Shown here piece by piece: positions 39,332-48,282 of a stretch of DNA of 64,000 bases. The stretch is from Nocardioides daedukensis (GTDB taxonomy: Bacteria; Actinomycetota; Actinomycetes; Propionibacteriales; Nocardioidaceae). The stretch covers positions 2,046,001-2,110,000 of the forward strand of contig NZ_JACCAA010000001.1 of the NCBI RefSeq assembly GCF_013408415.1. The letters are read 5' to 3'. A program made the position numbers and the translations under genes. The notes beneath the pieces were generated by a model. The model was not told the origin of the DNA and made no database searches. It worked only from the letters and a program-made list of their open reading frames with translations. Position 1 is the first letter of the stretch. Each line of letters starts with the position of its first letter.

Positions 39332-40747
39332 TCAGGCTGGCGGAAGACAGACCCGGAAGCGGGCGCCACCGTCCGTGGATTCGACCACCGAGGCCTCACC
39401 GCCGTGTGCCCGGGCGATCTCGCTGACGATCGCCAGTCCGAGTCCGGAGCCGCCGTCGTCCCTGGCCCGGGCCTCGTCGAGGCGGACGAACCGTTCGAAG
39501 ATGCGCTCGCGTTCTTCCGGGGGAACTCCGGTGCCGTCATCGTCGACGATCAGCCACACCCCTGCGTCGTCCACGCCGACCGACACTGCGACCCGGGAAC
39601 GGGCGTGGCGCAATGCGTTGTCGACCAGGTTGCGGGCCACCTGACCGAGCGTCGCCGGGTCGCCCAGGACCCGGCCGGGCTCGATGCCACTGCCGTCGAC
39701 GGTGATGCCGCGCGCTGCACCGAGGCGTCGAGCCCGGTCAACCTCGCTGAGGGCCAGGTCGTCCAGATCGACCTCGGCTGCGCCCTGACCTGCACCGCCC
39801 TCGTCCGCGCGGGTCAGGAGCAGCATCGCCTCGACCAGGCGCTGCATCCGCACCGACTCCTCGAGGACGGCCTCGGCGAGCTCCCCTTCGGGAAGGGCGC
39901 CGGGATGCGCCTGCGCCACTTCTGCGGTCTGTCGGATCCCGGCCAGCGGCGAACGGAGCTCGTGGCTGGCGTCGGAGACGAAGCGCCGCTGGCGCTGGCG
40001 AGAGGTCTCGAGCCGATCCAGCATCGCGTTCATCGTCAGCGCCAGGCGGTGGATCTCGTCGCGCGAGGCTGGTGGCTCCACCCGCGAGCCGAGGTCGTCC
40101 CCGCTGATCAGGTCGACCTGACGGCGCATCCGCTCCACCGGAGCCAGTGCTCTCCCGACCACGACCCAGGTGGTGGCGCCCACCACGAGAAGCACGATCG
40201 GCAGGCCGACCGCCAGCAGTGGGAGCAGGGCAGCGGTGGACTCGTCTGCATCCTCCTGCGACACGGCAACACTGATCACGTGGTCACCGGCGTCGGTCTC
40301 GGCCTCCTCGGTCACGACCACGTAGTCGTGGTCGGCGCCGGGCAGCTGGACGGTGTCGTCCTCGTCCGACAGGAGCCTCGCGACCGGTTGCGAGGAGAGG
40401 ACCACGGCCCCATCGGGGCCACGAACCACGATGACCACATCCTCGGGGTCCTCGTCCTCGTCGGGATCCGAGTCCTCATCGCTGTCGCCGTCGTCCCCGC
40501 CGCCCCCATCTCTGTCGCCGTCGCCGTCGCCGATCGATGCTGGCAGGCCGTCCTGCTCGATCTGCGCCGCGAGTGCTGCGGCCCGCTGCTCCGCGGAGGT
40601 CTCCAAGCCGTCCACGAGGGACTGCCTCAGCAGGAGGACGAGGACGGCACATCCGGCGACCATCGCCACAGCCACCACCAGGAGGGCGCCCACAGTGGCC
40701 CGCAGGCGGACAGAGGACCGTGCCCGGCCCGGCGCGCGCCTAGCCAC
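39332..40747 (-). CDS. Sensor histidine kinase with acidic extracellular loop
   Basis: 471 residues, GTG 40747, overlapping the response-regulator stop by 8 nt. Two transmembrane helices (about 19-40 and 177-197) flank an extracellular domain (41-176) that carries a dense acidic stretch (about 74-103, including DEDSDPDEDEDPED). After the second helix come HAMP (about 200-250), the HisKA helix with SHELRSPLAG (phosphorylated His262) and the HATPase module: N-box NLVDNALRHA (Asn373), VDDDGTGVP, and GSGLGLAI. OmpR-type orthodox kinase. The acidic loop suggests a cation or cationic peptide ligand; that is inference. Confidence 0.94.
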   Translation of the reverse strand: MARRAPGRARSSVRLRATVGALLVVAVAMVAGCAVLVLLLRQSLVDGLETSAEQRAAALAAQIEQDGLPASIGDGDGDRDGGGGDDGDSDEDSDPDEDEDPEDVVIVVRGPDGAVVLSSQPVARLLSDEDDTVQLPGADHDYVVVTEEAETDAGDHVISVAVSQEDADESTAALLPLLAVGLPIVLLVVGATTWVVVGRALAPVERMRRQVDLISGDDLGSRVEPPASRDEIHRLALTMNAMLDRLETSRQRQRRFVSDASHELRSPLAGIRQTAEVAQAHPGALPEGELAEAVLEESVRMQRLVEAMLLLTRADEGGAGQGAAEVDLDDLALSEVDRARRLGAARGITVDGSGIEPGRVLGDPATLGQVARNLVDNALRHARSRVAVSVGVDDAGVWLIVDDDGTGVPPEERERIFERFVRLDEARARDDGGSGLGLAIVSEIARAHGGEASVVESTDGGARFRVCLPPA

Positions 40748-41417
40748 CGTTGCTCGCCAACCGATAACCGGCGCCACGCAGGGTCTCGATCGCCTGGCGT
40801 CCGAACGGCCGGTCGACCTTGTTGCGCAGGTGCCGGATGTAGACCTCGACGATGTTGGGATCCCCGTCGAAAGCCATGTCCCACACCGCGTCCAGGATCT
40901 GCTGCTTCGAGACCACGTCACCACGGTGCCGCATCAGGAACGCCAGCAGTGCGTGCTCTCGTGCAGTCAGCCGCACCTCTGTCTCGCCGCGCCAGACCCG
41001 ACGCGCGGCAGGGTCGAGGCGCAGGTCTCCCGACTCGAGCACGGTCGGGCGCTCGCCGGATCCGCGCCGGATCACCGCCCTGAGCCGGGCCACCAGCACC
41101 GGGAACGAGAACGGCTTGGTGAGGTAGTCGTCGGCCCCGGTGTCGAGCCCTTCGACCTGGTCCCATTCGCCGTCCTTCGCGGTCAGCATCAGGATCGGGG
41201 TCCAGTTCTCCTCCGCGCGCAGCGTCTCGCAGACCTTGTAGCCGTTGATCCCCGGCAACATCAGGTCCAGGACGATGGCGTCATAAGGATTCTCCCGCGC
41301 CAACCACAGTCCGTCGGTGCCATCACGGGCCACGTCGACGGCGAACCCCTCGGCCTCCAGGCCGATCTTCAGGGAACGGGCAAGTCGCGCCTCGTCGTCC
41401 ACCACCAGAACCCGCAT
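40740..41417 (-). CDS. OmpR-family response regulator
   Basis: 225 residues. The receiver domain (1-about 115) has the acidic pocket DD (7-8), phospho-acceptor Asp51 in IVLDLMLPG, and Lys101 in YLTKPF. A winged-helix DNA-binding domain of the OmpR/PhoB type follows (about 128-220), with LTAREHALLAFLMRH, VSKQQILDAVW and VEVYIRHLRNKVD. ATG 41417. It is the first gene of a transcript with the kinase and, probably, the PepSY gene. This arrangement points to autoregulation and control of the PepSY protein, as in other envelope-stress systems. Confidence 0.96.
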   Translation of the reverse strand: MRVLVVDDEARLARSLKIGLEAEGFAVDVARDGTDGLWLARENPYDAIVLDLMLPGINGYKVCETLRAEENWTPILMLTAKDGEWDQVEGLDTGADDYLTKPFSFPVLVARLRAVIRRGSGERPTVLESGDLRLDPAARRVWRGETEVRLTAREHALLAFLMRHRGDVVSKQQILDAVWDMAFDGDPNIVEVYIRHLRNKVDRPFGRQAIETLRGAGYRLASNGG

Positions 41418-41553
41418 GGACTCGATTGTGCCGCGTGCTCGCTGAACGCAGGCTGAAGGCGCCCGTCACCGCCGCCCAGCGGTTCATCCGTCCGGTTCGT
41501 CCGGGCGGCTAGTTCGGCGTTTCCGGCCCCCTCCGCACGGGTAGGTTCACCTC

Positions 41554-42828
41554 GTGGAGAACCCCCTCATCGCCAGCCTGACCACCGCCGTACAAGCCGC
41601 ACCCGACGACGTACCCCTGCGCCTGCACCTGGCCGGACTGCTCATCGACGCCGAGCGCGGCACCGAGGCCGTCGTACATCTCGGTGTGGTGCTCGGCCAA
41701 CAGCCCGACTCCACGCAGGCCCGGGAGCTGATGGCCAAGGCACTCGGAGGCGGTACGCCGACCGCACCCGCGGCGCCCCGCGACGAACCGGCGCCCCCTG
41801 CCCACGAGACGGAACGTCCGGCCAAGCCCGAAGAGGGATCCCGAGGCGCCTCCGAGTTCGACTGGTCGCATGCCGAGCAGCAGCTCGGCGACGCGGTCCC
41901 GCCGATGTTCGTCGACGGCTCGGAGGACAGCACTGCGCCGCCCCCACCGGCGTACGACGTGGAGCGCCAGGACCTGCGACTCTCCGACGTCGGCGGCCTG
42001 ACCGAGGTGAAGAAGCGGCTCAACGCCAGCTTCCTGGCGCCGTTGAGGAACGAGGAGCTCCGCAAGCTCTATGGCAAGTCCCTGCGCGGCGGACTGCTGC
42101 TCTACGGCCCGCCCGGTTGTGGCAAGACCTTCCTGGCCAAGGCGATCGCCGGTGAGCTCGGCGCCGCCTTCCTGCACGTGTCGCTGGCCGACGTGCTCGA
42201 CATGTACATCGGCAAGAGCGAGCAGAACGTCAAGGAGCTCTTCGAGATCGCCCGCTCGTCCGCGCCGTGCGTGCTCTTCTTCGACGAGCTCGATGCGATC
42301 GGCATGCGCCGCTCCCAGATGCGGGGCAGCTCCCAGCGCGGCACGGTCAACCAGCTCCTCGAGGAGCTCGACGGGGTCGGTTCCGAGAACGAGGGCGTCT
42401 ATGTCCTCGGCGCCACCAACCACCCCTGGGACGTCGATCCCGCGCTGCGTCGGCCCGGCCGGCTCGATCGCACCCTCCTCGTGCTGCCCCCGGACCAGGC
42501 CGCCCGCGAGGCGATCCTGACGACCCACCTGCGCAGCCGTCCGGTCGAGCGGATCGATGTGCGCAGGATGGCCAAGCTCACCGACGGTTACAGCGGCGCC
42601 GACCTGGCCCACATCTGCGAGTCGGCCGCCGAGATCGCGCTGATGGACTCGGTCGAGACCGGCAACGTCCGGATGATCACGATGGCCGACATGGAGGCCG
42701 CACTGCGCGACGTACGCCCCTCGATCGGCCCGTGGATGGAGACCGCCCGCAACGTGGCTCTCTATGCCAACGAGTCCGGGGAATATGACGACCTGGCCAA
42801 GTTCCTGCGCAAGAGGGGGCGTGGCTGA
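41554..42828 (+). CDS. AAA+ ATPase (Cdc48/FtsH-type module) heading a TPR-protein operon
   Basis: 424 residues, GTG 41554. N-terminal about 65 residues look like two TPR-type helical hairpins (LRLHLAGLLIDAERGTEAVV, then LGVVLGQQPDSTQARELM), followed by a Pro/Ala-rich linker. The AAA+ module (about 140-345) is of the Cdc48/FtsH class: LSDVGGLTEVKKRL, Walker A GPPGCGKT (185-192), Walker B VLFFDELDAIG, the second region of homology ATNHPWDVDPALRRPGRLDR, and a C-terminal helical lid. No peptidase domain follows and no membrane segment is present. It is 2 nt from the first of four TPR-membrane genes, suggesting that it remodels or drives those proteins. Confidence 0.9.
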   Translation: MENPLIASLTTAVQAAPDDVPLRLHLAGLLIDAERGTEAVVHLGVVLGQQPDSTQARELMAKALGGGTPTAPAAPRDEPAPPAHETERPAKPEEGSRGASEFDWSHAEQQLGDAVPPMFVDGSEDSTAPPPPAYDVERQDLRLSDVGGLTEVKKRLNASFLAPLRNEELRKLYGKSLRGGLLLYGPPGCGKTFLAKAIAGELGAAFLHVSLADVLDMYIGKSEQNVKELFEIARSSAPCVLFFDELDAIGMRRSQMRGSSQRGTVNQLLEELDGVGSENEGVYVLGATNHPWDVDPALRRPGRLDRTLLVLPPDQAAREAILTTHLRSRPVERIDVRRMAKLTDGYSGADLAHICESAAEIALMDSVETGNVRMITMADMEAALRDVRPSIGPWMETARNVALYANESGEYDDLAKFLRKRGRG

Positions 42829-42830
42829 GC

Positions 42831-43898
42831 ATGATCGACCTGGATGAGGGGCTCGACCGCGCCGACGCGATGTTGACCGCACGCCGACCTGAGCAGGCCG
42901 CACGACTCGCGCGCACCCTGATCGGACAGCACCCCGACTCGGCACGTGCCCACGACGTCCTCGCCGACGCCCTGCGCAAGCAAGGCCTCGATCGCGAGGC
43001 CGTGGCGCCTGCTCGTGAAGCCCTTCGGCTCGCCCCGCACGCCCCCGGCATGCACATCGGTCTCAGCCTCGCGCTGCTGGAGGTCCACGAGGCCGAGGAG
43101 GCCAGGGAGCACGCGCGGCGTGTCATCGAGTTGCTGCCGAACGAGTCCGGCAGCCATGACCTGTTCGCCTGGACGATCCTCAAGCCCGAGCGCGCCGACC
43201 TGCTGCCGGAGGCGCTTGCGGCGCTGCGGGAGTCGATCCGACTCGACCCGAATGTGGCTCCCGCCCACTCCATGCTCGGTGTGGCGCTGCGCCGATCCGG
43301 TGATCGCGGGGCCGCCCGGGCGGCCTTCGAGCAGGCACTGGCGCTGGACCCGACCGACACGACGGCGCTGACCAACCTGGGTGCGATGGACATGGCGACG
43401 GGGCGGCTCGCGCAGGGCGCCGACGGCATGCTCTCGGCACTCTCGATGGACCCGACCGATCAAGCGATGCAGGCGAACATGCGGATCCTGCTTGCCAGGT
43501 TCGGGCTCGTGTTCACCGTGTTGTGGGTGCTCACCGGGATCACGCTGGGCACCATGCTGGCCCTCGGCGCGAGCCCGGGCACCCGGCTGGTGACGGGTGC
43601 CGTGTGGCTGCTCGCCACCGCCGTGGACGCCTGGTTGGCGCTACGCATGATGCCTCGATCCGTACGCCGCAGCCCGCGCCGGGTGAACGACCTGGTGACG
43701 TCGAACGAGAGGCTGCTGCTCGCATTCCAGGTGGTTCCGGCGTTGGGGGTGGCCGTGATGACGTTCGCCCCGGGGCTCATCGCCGCGATCGCTGGCGCCG
43801 TCATCGTCGTCTATCTGGTCGTCGTCATCGCGGGGATGCTCCTGGCCGGCGATGACGAGGAGGACGAGGACGTGGCTGAGCATGTTCGACCTGGATGA
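42831..43898 (+). CDS. TPR protein with C-terminal four-helix membrane domain (paralogue 1)
   Basis: 355 residues, ATG 42831. About 1-215 are tetratricopeptide-type repeats (for example EAVAPAREALRLAPHAPGMH, AALRESIRLDPNVAPAHSML, AAFEQALALDPTDTTALTNL), facing the cytosol if the topology is orthodox. Transmembrane helices follow at about 224-245, 252-273, 297-316 and 318-339, with the motif VAVMTFAPG in the third; the end is acidic (DDEEDEDVAEHVRPG). I know no named family. It is the second gene of the operon. The next gene starts inside its end. Confidence 0.85.
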   Translation: MIDLDEGLDRADAMLTARRPEQAARLARTLIGQHPDSARAHDVLADALRKQGLDREAVAPAREALRLAPHAPGMHIGLSLALLEVHEAEEAREHARRVIELLPNESGSHDLFAWTILKPERADLLPEALAALRESIRLDPNVAPAHSMLGVALRRSGDRGAARAAFEQALALDPTDTTALTNLGAMDMATGRLAQGADGMLSALSMDPTDQAMQANMRILLARFGLVFTVLWVLTGITLGTMLALGASPGTRLVTGAVWLLATAVDAWLALRMMPRSVRRSPRRVNDLVTSNERLLLAFQVVPALGVAVMTFAPGLIAAIAGAVIVVYLVVVIAGMLLAGDDEEDEDVAEHVRPG

Positions 43899-44961
43899 AG
43901 CCCTGAGCCGCGTGGACGCGATGCTGGCTGCCGGACGACCCGAGCAGGCCGAGCAGCTCGCGCGCACCGTGATCGCCCAACACCCGGACGTCGCGCGGGC
44001 GCACGCGAGCTTGGCCGACGCGTTGGATCGCCAGCGTCGCCACGAGGAAGCCGTCGCGCCCGCTCGCGAAGCGTTGCGACTCCGGCCGGAACAGCCCGGC
44101 CCACACCTCGCAATGGCCCTCACCAATGTCGGCGAGAGCGAGGAAGCGATCGAGCATGCTCGACGTGGGGTCGCCCTACTGCCACACGACCCCGAAGCCC
44201 ATGATGTCCTCGCACTGGCGATCCTCGAGTCCGGCGACAAGACGCTCGTCAGTCAGGCCCTCGCGGCCTCTGCGGAATCGATCCGCATCGACCCGAATGT
44301 CGGAAGGGCACACTCCATTCTCGGCCTGGGCCACAAGCGGGCCGGAGACCACGCAGCTGCTCGCGAGGCCTTCCACCGGGCGCTCGCGATCGACCCGAGT
44401 GACACGACCGCTCTCAACAACCTCGCGACGATGGACCTCGGAGTCGGTCGGTGGCTTCGAGGCACGGACACGATGCAGTCAGCGCTGTCCATCGCTCCCA
44501 ACGCCCCAGGGCTGCACGAGAACATCCGCATCCTCCTGTGGAGGTGCGGCGTGGCATTCACTGCACTCTGGGCGCTCGCCGGGCTCGCGCTCACCACGAT
44601 GCTGGTCCTGGACGCGAGCCACGGCACCCGCGTGATCACCGGCTGCGTGTGGTTGGCCGGCACAGGTCTGGCCGCCGCAGCCGCCCAACAACTGCTACCC
44701 CGGACCATCCGGCTCAGCCCACGCGGGATCATTGACTTCCTGGTGACGAACGAGAAATACCTGCTCGGTGTCCAGGTCATCCCGGTCCTCGGGGTGGCCG
44801 TGATGGCGTTCGCACCCGGGCTGGTCGCGGCCATCGGGGGCGGCACCGTCCTTGCCTACCTGCTCCTGTTCATCATGGCGATCGTGCTCCGGATCCGGGA
44901 GCGCAATGAGGAAAAGGGCACCTCCGGCGATTCGGCCGATTCGGTCGAGGCCCGTGACTGA
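43882..44961 (+). CDS. TPR protein with C-terminal four-helix membrane domain (paralogue 2)
   Basis: 359 residues, ATG 43882, which lies 17 bases inside the previous gene in another frame. Close paralogue of the preceding gene: both begin (M)xDLDEAL/GL-RxDAML, share the TPR spacing (EAVAPAREALRLRPEQPGPH) and the hydrophobic block with VAVMAFAPGLVAAIGG. The first residues and the 15 bases before the start codons are nearly identical, so this is a recent tandem copy. Four transmembrane helices are predicted in the C-terminal 140 residues; the tail is charged (RERNEEKGTSGDSADSVEARD). Function unknown. Confidence 0.85.
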   Translation: MFDLDEALSRVDAMLAAGRPEQAEQLARTVIAQHPDVARAHASLADALDRQRRHEEAVAPAREALRLRPEQPGPHLAMALTNVGESEEAIEHARRGVALLPHDPEAHDVLALAILESGDKTLVSQALAASAESIRIDPNVGRAHSILGLGHKRAGDHAAAREAFHRALAIDPSDTTALNNLATMDLGVGRWLRGTDTMQSALSIAPNAPGLHENIRILLWRCGVAFTALWALAGLALTTMLVLDASHGTRVITGCVWLAGTGLAAAAAQQLLPRTIRLSPRGIIDFLVTNEKYLLGVQVIPVLGVAVMAFAPGLVAAIGGGTVLAYLLLFIMAIVLRIRERNEEKGTSGDSADSVEARD

Positions 44962-46003
44962 CCTCGATCGCGCCGAGCACCTGCTGGACCTGCGCCGGCA
45001 CGACGAGGCCGCGAACCTCGCCCGGCAGGCGTTGGCCGAGGATCCCGGGTCGGGACAGGCCTTGCACGTGCTGGGCCGTGCCTTCCACGGGATGGGCGAC
45101 CACGTCGAGGCCGAGCAGGTGCTGCGCGCAGCACTGGCGAGTCGACCTGCGCACGCCGGCACCGCCCTGTCGCTGAGCGAGGTCCTCGCCGCACAGAACC
45201 GGCCGGGCGAGGCAGCAAGCATCGCGCGCGAGGTGGTCGCTCACGAGCCGCACTGGTGGGTGGCGCACTATCAATTGTCGGCCGCGCTGTTGCGAGGGCC
45301 CCGGGCGATGCGGCGAGAGTCACTCCCGGTCGCCCGGCAGGTGGTTGAGATGGCTCCGAACAACGCCGCTGCGCACAACATCCTTGGTCTCTCGCTGGAG
45401 CGGAACGGGAAACGCCGTGCGGCCCGGGCGGCCTATGCCAAGGCGCTCGAGCTGGACCCGAACCACGCCAACTCGCTGAACAACCTGGCCTCGATGAACA
45501 TGTCGCTGTTCTCGCTTGGCCGCGGCTCGGACCAGTTGCGTCGCGCCCTCGCCCTGGATCCCTCCGACCCGATCTTCCAGCGCAACCTCAGCCTGCTCAT
45601 GGTCCGGATGTGTGGACGGCTGTTCCTTGCCCTGCTCGTCTGCGGTGCACTGATCGCCGGACTGGTCGCGGCCCAGGCGCCGCCGATCCTGCGCGCCCTC
45701 GGCGGCGCGCTGCTGATCGCGCTCGTTGGGCTGATCGCCCGGTCCTCGATCAGGTCGTTGCCCGCCGGAGTACGTCGTCCGCTCGCGCTGATCAGGCAGG
45801 TGAGAGCCGGAAGCACGATGATCCTCCTCGTCCTGCTCGTCGCGGCCGGTTGCGTGTGCGTGATGGCCTTTGCACCGGCCGGGACTGCACTTGCTGCCGG
45901 TGGCGTCCTGCTCATCCTGATCCGGGTGCTGGCCATCAGTGTCGTGGTCGGCTGGATAATCAGCCTGATTAGTAGCCGGTCGAAGAATCGCGTGGGGTAT
46001 TGA
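44954..46003 (+). CDS. TPR protein with C-terminal four-helix membrane domain (paralogue 3)
   Basis: 349 residues. GTG 44954 (VTDLDRAEHLLDLRRHDEAA) is preferred: it overlaps the preceding stop by 8 nt and gives the paralogue-like opening. TPR units occupy about 1-215 (AARAAYAKALELDPNHANSL) and four hydrophobic segments the last 130 residues, with the family mark VCVMAFAPAG in the third and a short basic end (SSRSKNRVGY). It is less similar to the first two copies than they are to each other and appears paired with the next gene. Third TPR gene in the operon. Confidence 0.83.
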   Translation: MTDLDRAEHLLDLRRHDEAANLARQALAEDPGSGQALHVLGRAFHGMGDHVEAEQVLRAALASRPAHAGTALSLSEVLAAQNRPGEAASIAREVVAHEPHWWVAHYQLSAALLRGPRAMRRESLPVARQVVEMAPNNAAAHNILGLSLERNGKRRAARAAYAKALELDPNHANSLNNLASMNMSLFSLGRGSDQLRRALALDPSDPIFQRNLSLLMVRMCGRLFLALLVCGALIAGLVAAQAPPILRALGGALLIALVGLIARSSIRSLPAGVRRPLALIRQVRAGSTMILLVLLVAAGCVCVMAFAPAGTALAAGGVLLILIRVLAISVVVGWIISLISSRSKNRVGY

Positions 46004-47058
46004 TGAGCGTCCGGAACGACCTCGCCCGCGCCGAGCAGCTTCTGGAGCTGGGCAGGTATGTCGAGGCGGAGACCCTCCTCCGTGCCCTGTTGGCCGATCA
46101 TCCCGGCAGCATCGAGGTGCTGCATGTGATGGCGACCGTGCTGTTGTTCGCGGAGAGGAACGAGGAGAGTCTCGAGGTCGCCTGGCAGGCACTCGCTCTT
46201 GCGCCCGAGGATCCCGACTGCCGACTCGCGGTCTGCGATGCGTTGATGCAACTTGACCGCGGCCCGGAGGCGCTCGAGCTCGCCGAGGTCGCGATCGTCT
46301 CCGACCCGGACGACTGGCGTTCGTGGTTCGCCCACGCCCGCGCCCTCAGCTCGTTGCCGATGCCACGCGTGCGCGATGCGCTCGACTCGATCAACCGCGC
46401 CATCGGGCTCAACCCGCACTCCGCCGACCTGCATGCCTTTGCCGGAGTCCTCCTGGAAGTCCTCGGGCTGCGCGACCTGGCACGGTCAGCATTCACCGAG
46501 GCACTGCGGTTGGATCCCCAGCACACGGCCGCACTGACCTCGTTGGCCGACCTGGACGCGGGCCTGTTCCGGCTGGGCCGCTCGGCAGCCAACGTCAGGG
46601 CCGCCGTCGGCGCCGACGCACAGGACAGCTTTGCCCACGGCGGGGTCAGCACGCTCGCCGGACGCCTTGCCCGACGCCTCCTGCTGGCGCTCATCCTCGC
46701 CGGGATCGTGGTCGGCCTGGAGGTGTACGGCGGAGCGTCGTTCCTCGTCCGCGGCGCCACCGGGGTCGCTGCGTTGGCCCTGTGCGGCCTGCTGGTCAGG
46801 TCGTCGTTGCACCACCTGCCGCGAGGAATGACCCGGTCTGCCGGCGCACTCTGGGGAGGAGTCGGCGCAGGGACCAAGGTGCTCCTGGGCGTCTGCGTCG
46901 TGATCACGATCTGCCTGTGCGTGATGGCGTTCGCGCCGACCGCCATCGGCAGCAACGCGGGCCTGGTCTTCCTGCGCGTGGTCCGGATCCTGCTGATGCT
47001 CACGATCTTCGTCTGCGTGTTCCAGGCCGTCGCGCTGCTCTTCATCCGCAAGAAGTGA
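46003..47058 (+). CDS. TPR protein with C-terminal four-helix membrane domain (paralogue 4)
   Basis: 351 residues, ATG 46003 in the TGATG junction with the preceding gene. Opening MSVRNDLARAEQLLELGRYV resembles paralogue 3 (DLDRAEHLLDLRRH). TPR-like helices (ALDSINRAIGLNPHSADLHA, AFTEALRLDPQHTAALTSLA) run to about 215, followed by four hydrophobic helices with LCVMAFAPTA in the third. Ends in a basic RKK. Last gene of the five-gene unit; a 200-base gap with an inverted repeat follows. Confidence 0.83.
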   Translation: MSVRNDLARAEQLLELGRYVEAETLLRALLADHPGSIEVLHVMATVLLFAERNEESLEVAWQALALAPEDPDCRLAVCDALMQLDRGPEALELAEVAIVSDPDDWRSWFAHARALSSLPMPRVRDALDSINRAIGLNPHSADLHAFAGVLLEVLGLRDLARSAFTEALRLDPQHTAALTSLADLDAGLFRLGRSAANVRAAVGADAQDSFAHGGVSTLAGRLARRLLLALILAGIVVGLEVYGGASFLVRGATGVAALALCGLLVRSSLHHLPRGMTRSAGALWGGVGAGTKVLLGVCVVITICLCVMAFAPTAIGSNAGLVFLRVVRILLMLTIFVCVFQAVALLFIRKK

Positions 47059-47145
47059 GTCCCGACCCGGGCTCTGCTCGGGTTGGGGCGGCGGCCCCAC
47101 GTGTCACAAAGGTCGGCGCGGGCTCAGGTCGCCGCAACGGTGCGC

Positions 47146-47180
47146 GGAGTTGTTGTCGCACTGTGCGCGACAACAACTCC
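47146..47180. terminator. Inverted repeat after the AAA/TPR operon
   Basis: A perfect 14-base stem: GGAGTTGTTGTCGC at 47146-47159 and its complement at 47167-47180, with a seven-base loop. It begins 87 bases past the last TPR gene stop. It may terminate that operon, but it is also joined to the dispersed repeat copy at 47171-47228. Confidence 0.55.
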
Positions 47181-47228
47181 ACACTGATTCGCGCTCCCCT
47201 CCACAGGCACGGCTGATGGCCGTGGCAG
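47171..47228. repeat. Dispersed intergenic repeat, copy 1
   Basis: A 58-base element beginning CAACAACTCC, with the core GCTCCCCTCCACAGGCA, that resembles the element at 62082-62140 (shared CAACAA, GATTC, GCTCCC, TCCACAGGCA, then a GGCAG end). Both copies lie shortly before a start codon. Not a coding repeat. Confidence 0.7.
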
Positions 47229-47258
47229 AGACACACGGGTCGAGCGAGTCTCTCCGGC

Positions 47259-48275
47259 ATGAACGGACCAGCCACACCTGATGCCGACTGGGGAGCGGCC
47301 ACCCGACTCCTCGCCGAGCAGGACGGTGTCATCTCGCGGCGTCAGGCGCACACCTTGGGACTCCAGCCGCATGATCTGGAGCGCCTCGTCCGTCGCAGAG
47401 TGTGGGCACGAGTGATTCCGGGGATCTTCGTGAACCACACCGGACCACCGTCGTGGCAACAGCGTGCGTGGGCGGGAGTCCTGCACTTCGAGCCGGCGGC
47501 ACTCGCGGGGGCCTCAGCGCTTCAGGTCGTCGACGGTGCCGGCTGGCAGCCAGGTCCCAGCCGACAGCGTGCGCCGCGCGGCCGAACCAGCCTGGGAGAT
47601 GCGCCGATCGAGATCGCCGTCCACTCTTCCCGTCGAGTGGCTCAGCTCGACGGTTATCGGGTGGTCCGCACGGGCGCGTTCTCCGACGTGGTGCAACACA
47701 GCGCCCGGCCTCCGCGCGTGCGCTTTGACGAGGCAGTGCTGGACCTCGCTGCCCAGGCACCCACGGATCTCGCCGCGATCGGCGTACTGGCTGACGCTTG
47801 CGGGTCCCGCCGCACCACCGCACAGCGACTGTTGGCCACGATCGCCCGGCGGAGTCGGCTCAGCCGCAGGAGGTGGCTGGTCGGCGTCCTCGGCGACGTC
47901 GCCGCGGGCACCTGTTCAACCCTTGAACATGTCTACCTGGACCGGGTGCAGCGCCCACATGGTCTGCCACGCGGGAACCGGCAGGCGTCCGAGCAGACTG
48001 CGGGCGGGCGTCTCTTCCGTGACGTCGACCTTCCCGAGTTCGACCTGATCATCGAACTCGACGGGCGGCTGTTCCATGACAGCACCGAGCAGCGCGACCG
48101 TGACATGGACCGAGATCTCGACGCGGCAGTCGACGGTCGCACGAGCATTCGGCTCGGTTGGGGCCAGTGCACCGAACGAGCCTGCCGAACCGCCGGCCGA
48201 CTCGCACGTGTGCTCGCGTCGCGGGGATGGGTGGGCGAGCCGGTGCGCTGCGGTCCGGACTGCGCCCTCGACTGA
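47259..48275 (+). CDS. AbiEi-like/DUF559 protein (possible nuclease-fold)
   Basis: 338 residues, ATG 47259. The N-terminal part (about 15-60, LLAEQDGVISRRQAHTLGLQ) is the winged-helix region of the AbiEi-type antitoxin family, followed by a middle region; the C-terminal 90 residues resemble DUF559 (a PD-(D/E)xK-like fold related to Vsr endonuclease) with FDLIIELDGRLFHDSTEQRD, the core acidic residues in place. Such single-gene fusions are very common in Nocardioidaceae and usually have no toxin partner next to them; none is visible here. The dispersed repeat element sits just upstream. Confidence 0.75.
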   Translation: MNGPATPDADWGAATRLLAEQDGVISRRQAHTLGLQPHDLERLVRRRVWARVIPGIFVNHTGPPSWQQRAWAGVLHFEPAALAGASALQVVDGAGWQPGPSRQRAPRGRTSLGDAPIEIAVHSSRRVAQLDGYRVVRTGAFSDVVQHSARPPRVRFDEAVLDLAAQAPTDLAAIGVLADACGSRRTTAQRLLATIARRSRLSRRRWLVGVLGDVAAGTCSTLEHVYLDRVQRPHGLPRGNRQASEQTAGGRLFRDVDLPEFDLIIELDGRLFHDSTEQRDRDMDRDLDAAVDGRTSIRLGWGQCTERACRTAGRLARVLASRGWVGEPVRCGPDCALD

Positions 48276-48282
48276 CGATCAT

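Noticed and set aside
47259..48275. Type IV toxin-antitoxin pair
   Set aside because: Only the AbiEi-like/DUF559 protein is present; no AbiEii-type nucleotidyltransferase is next to it.
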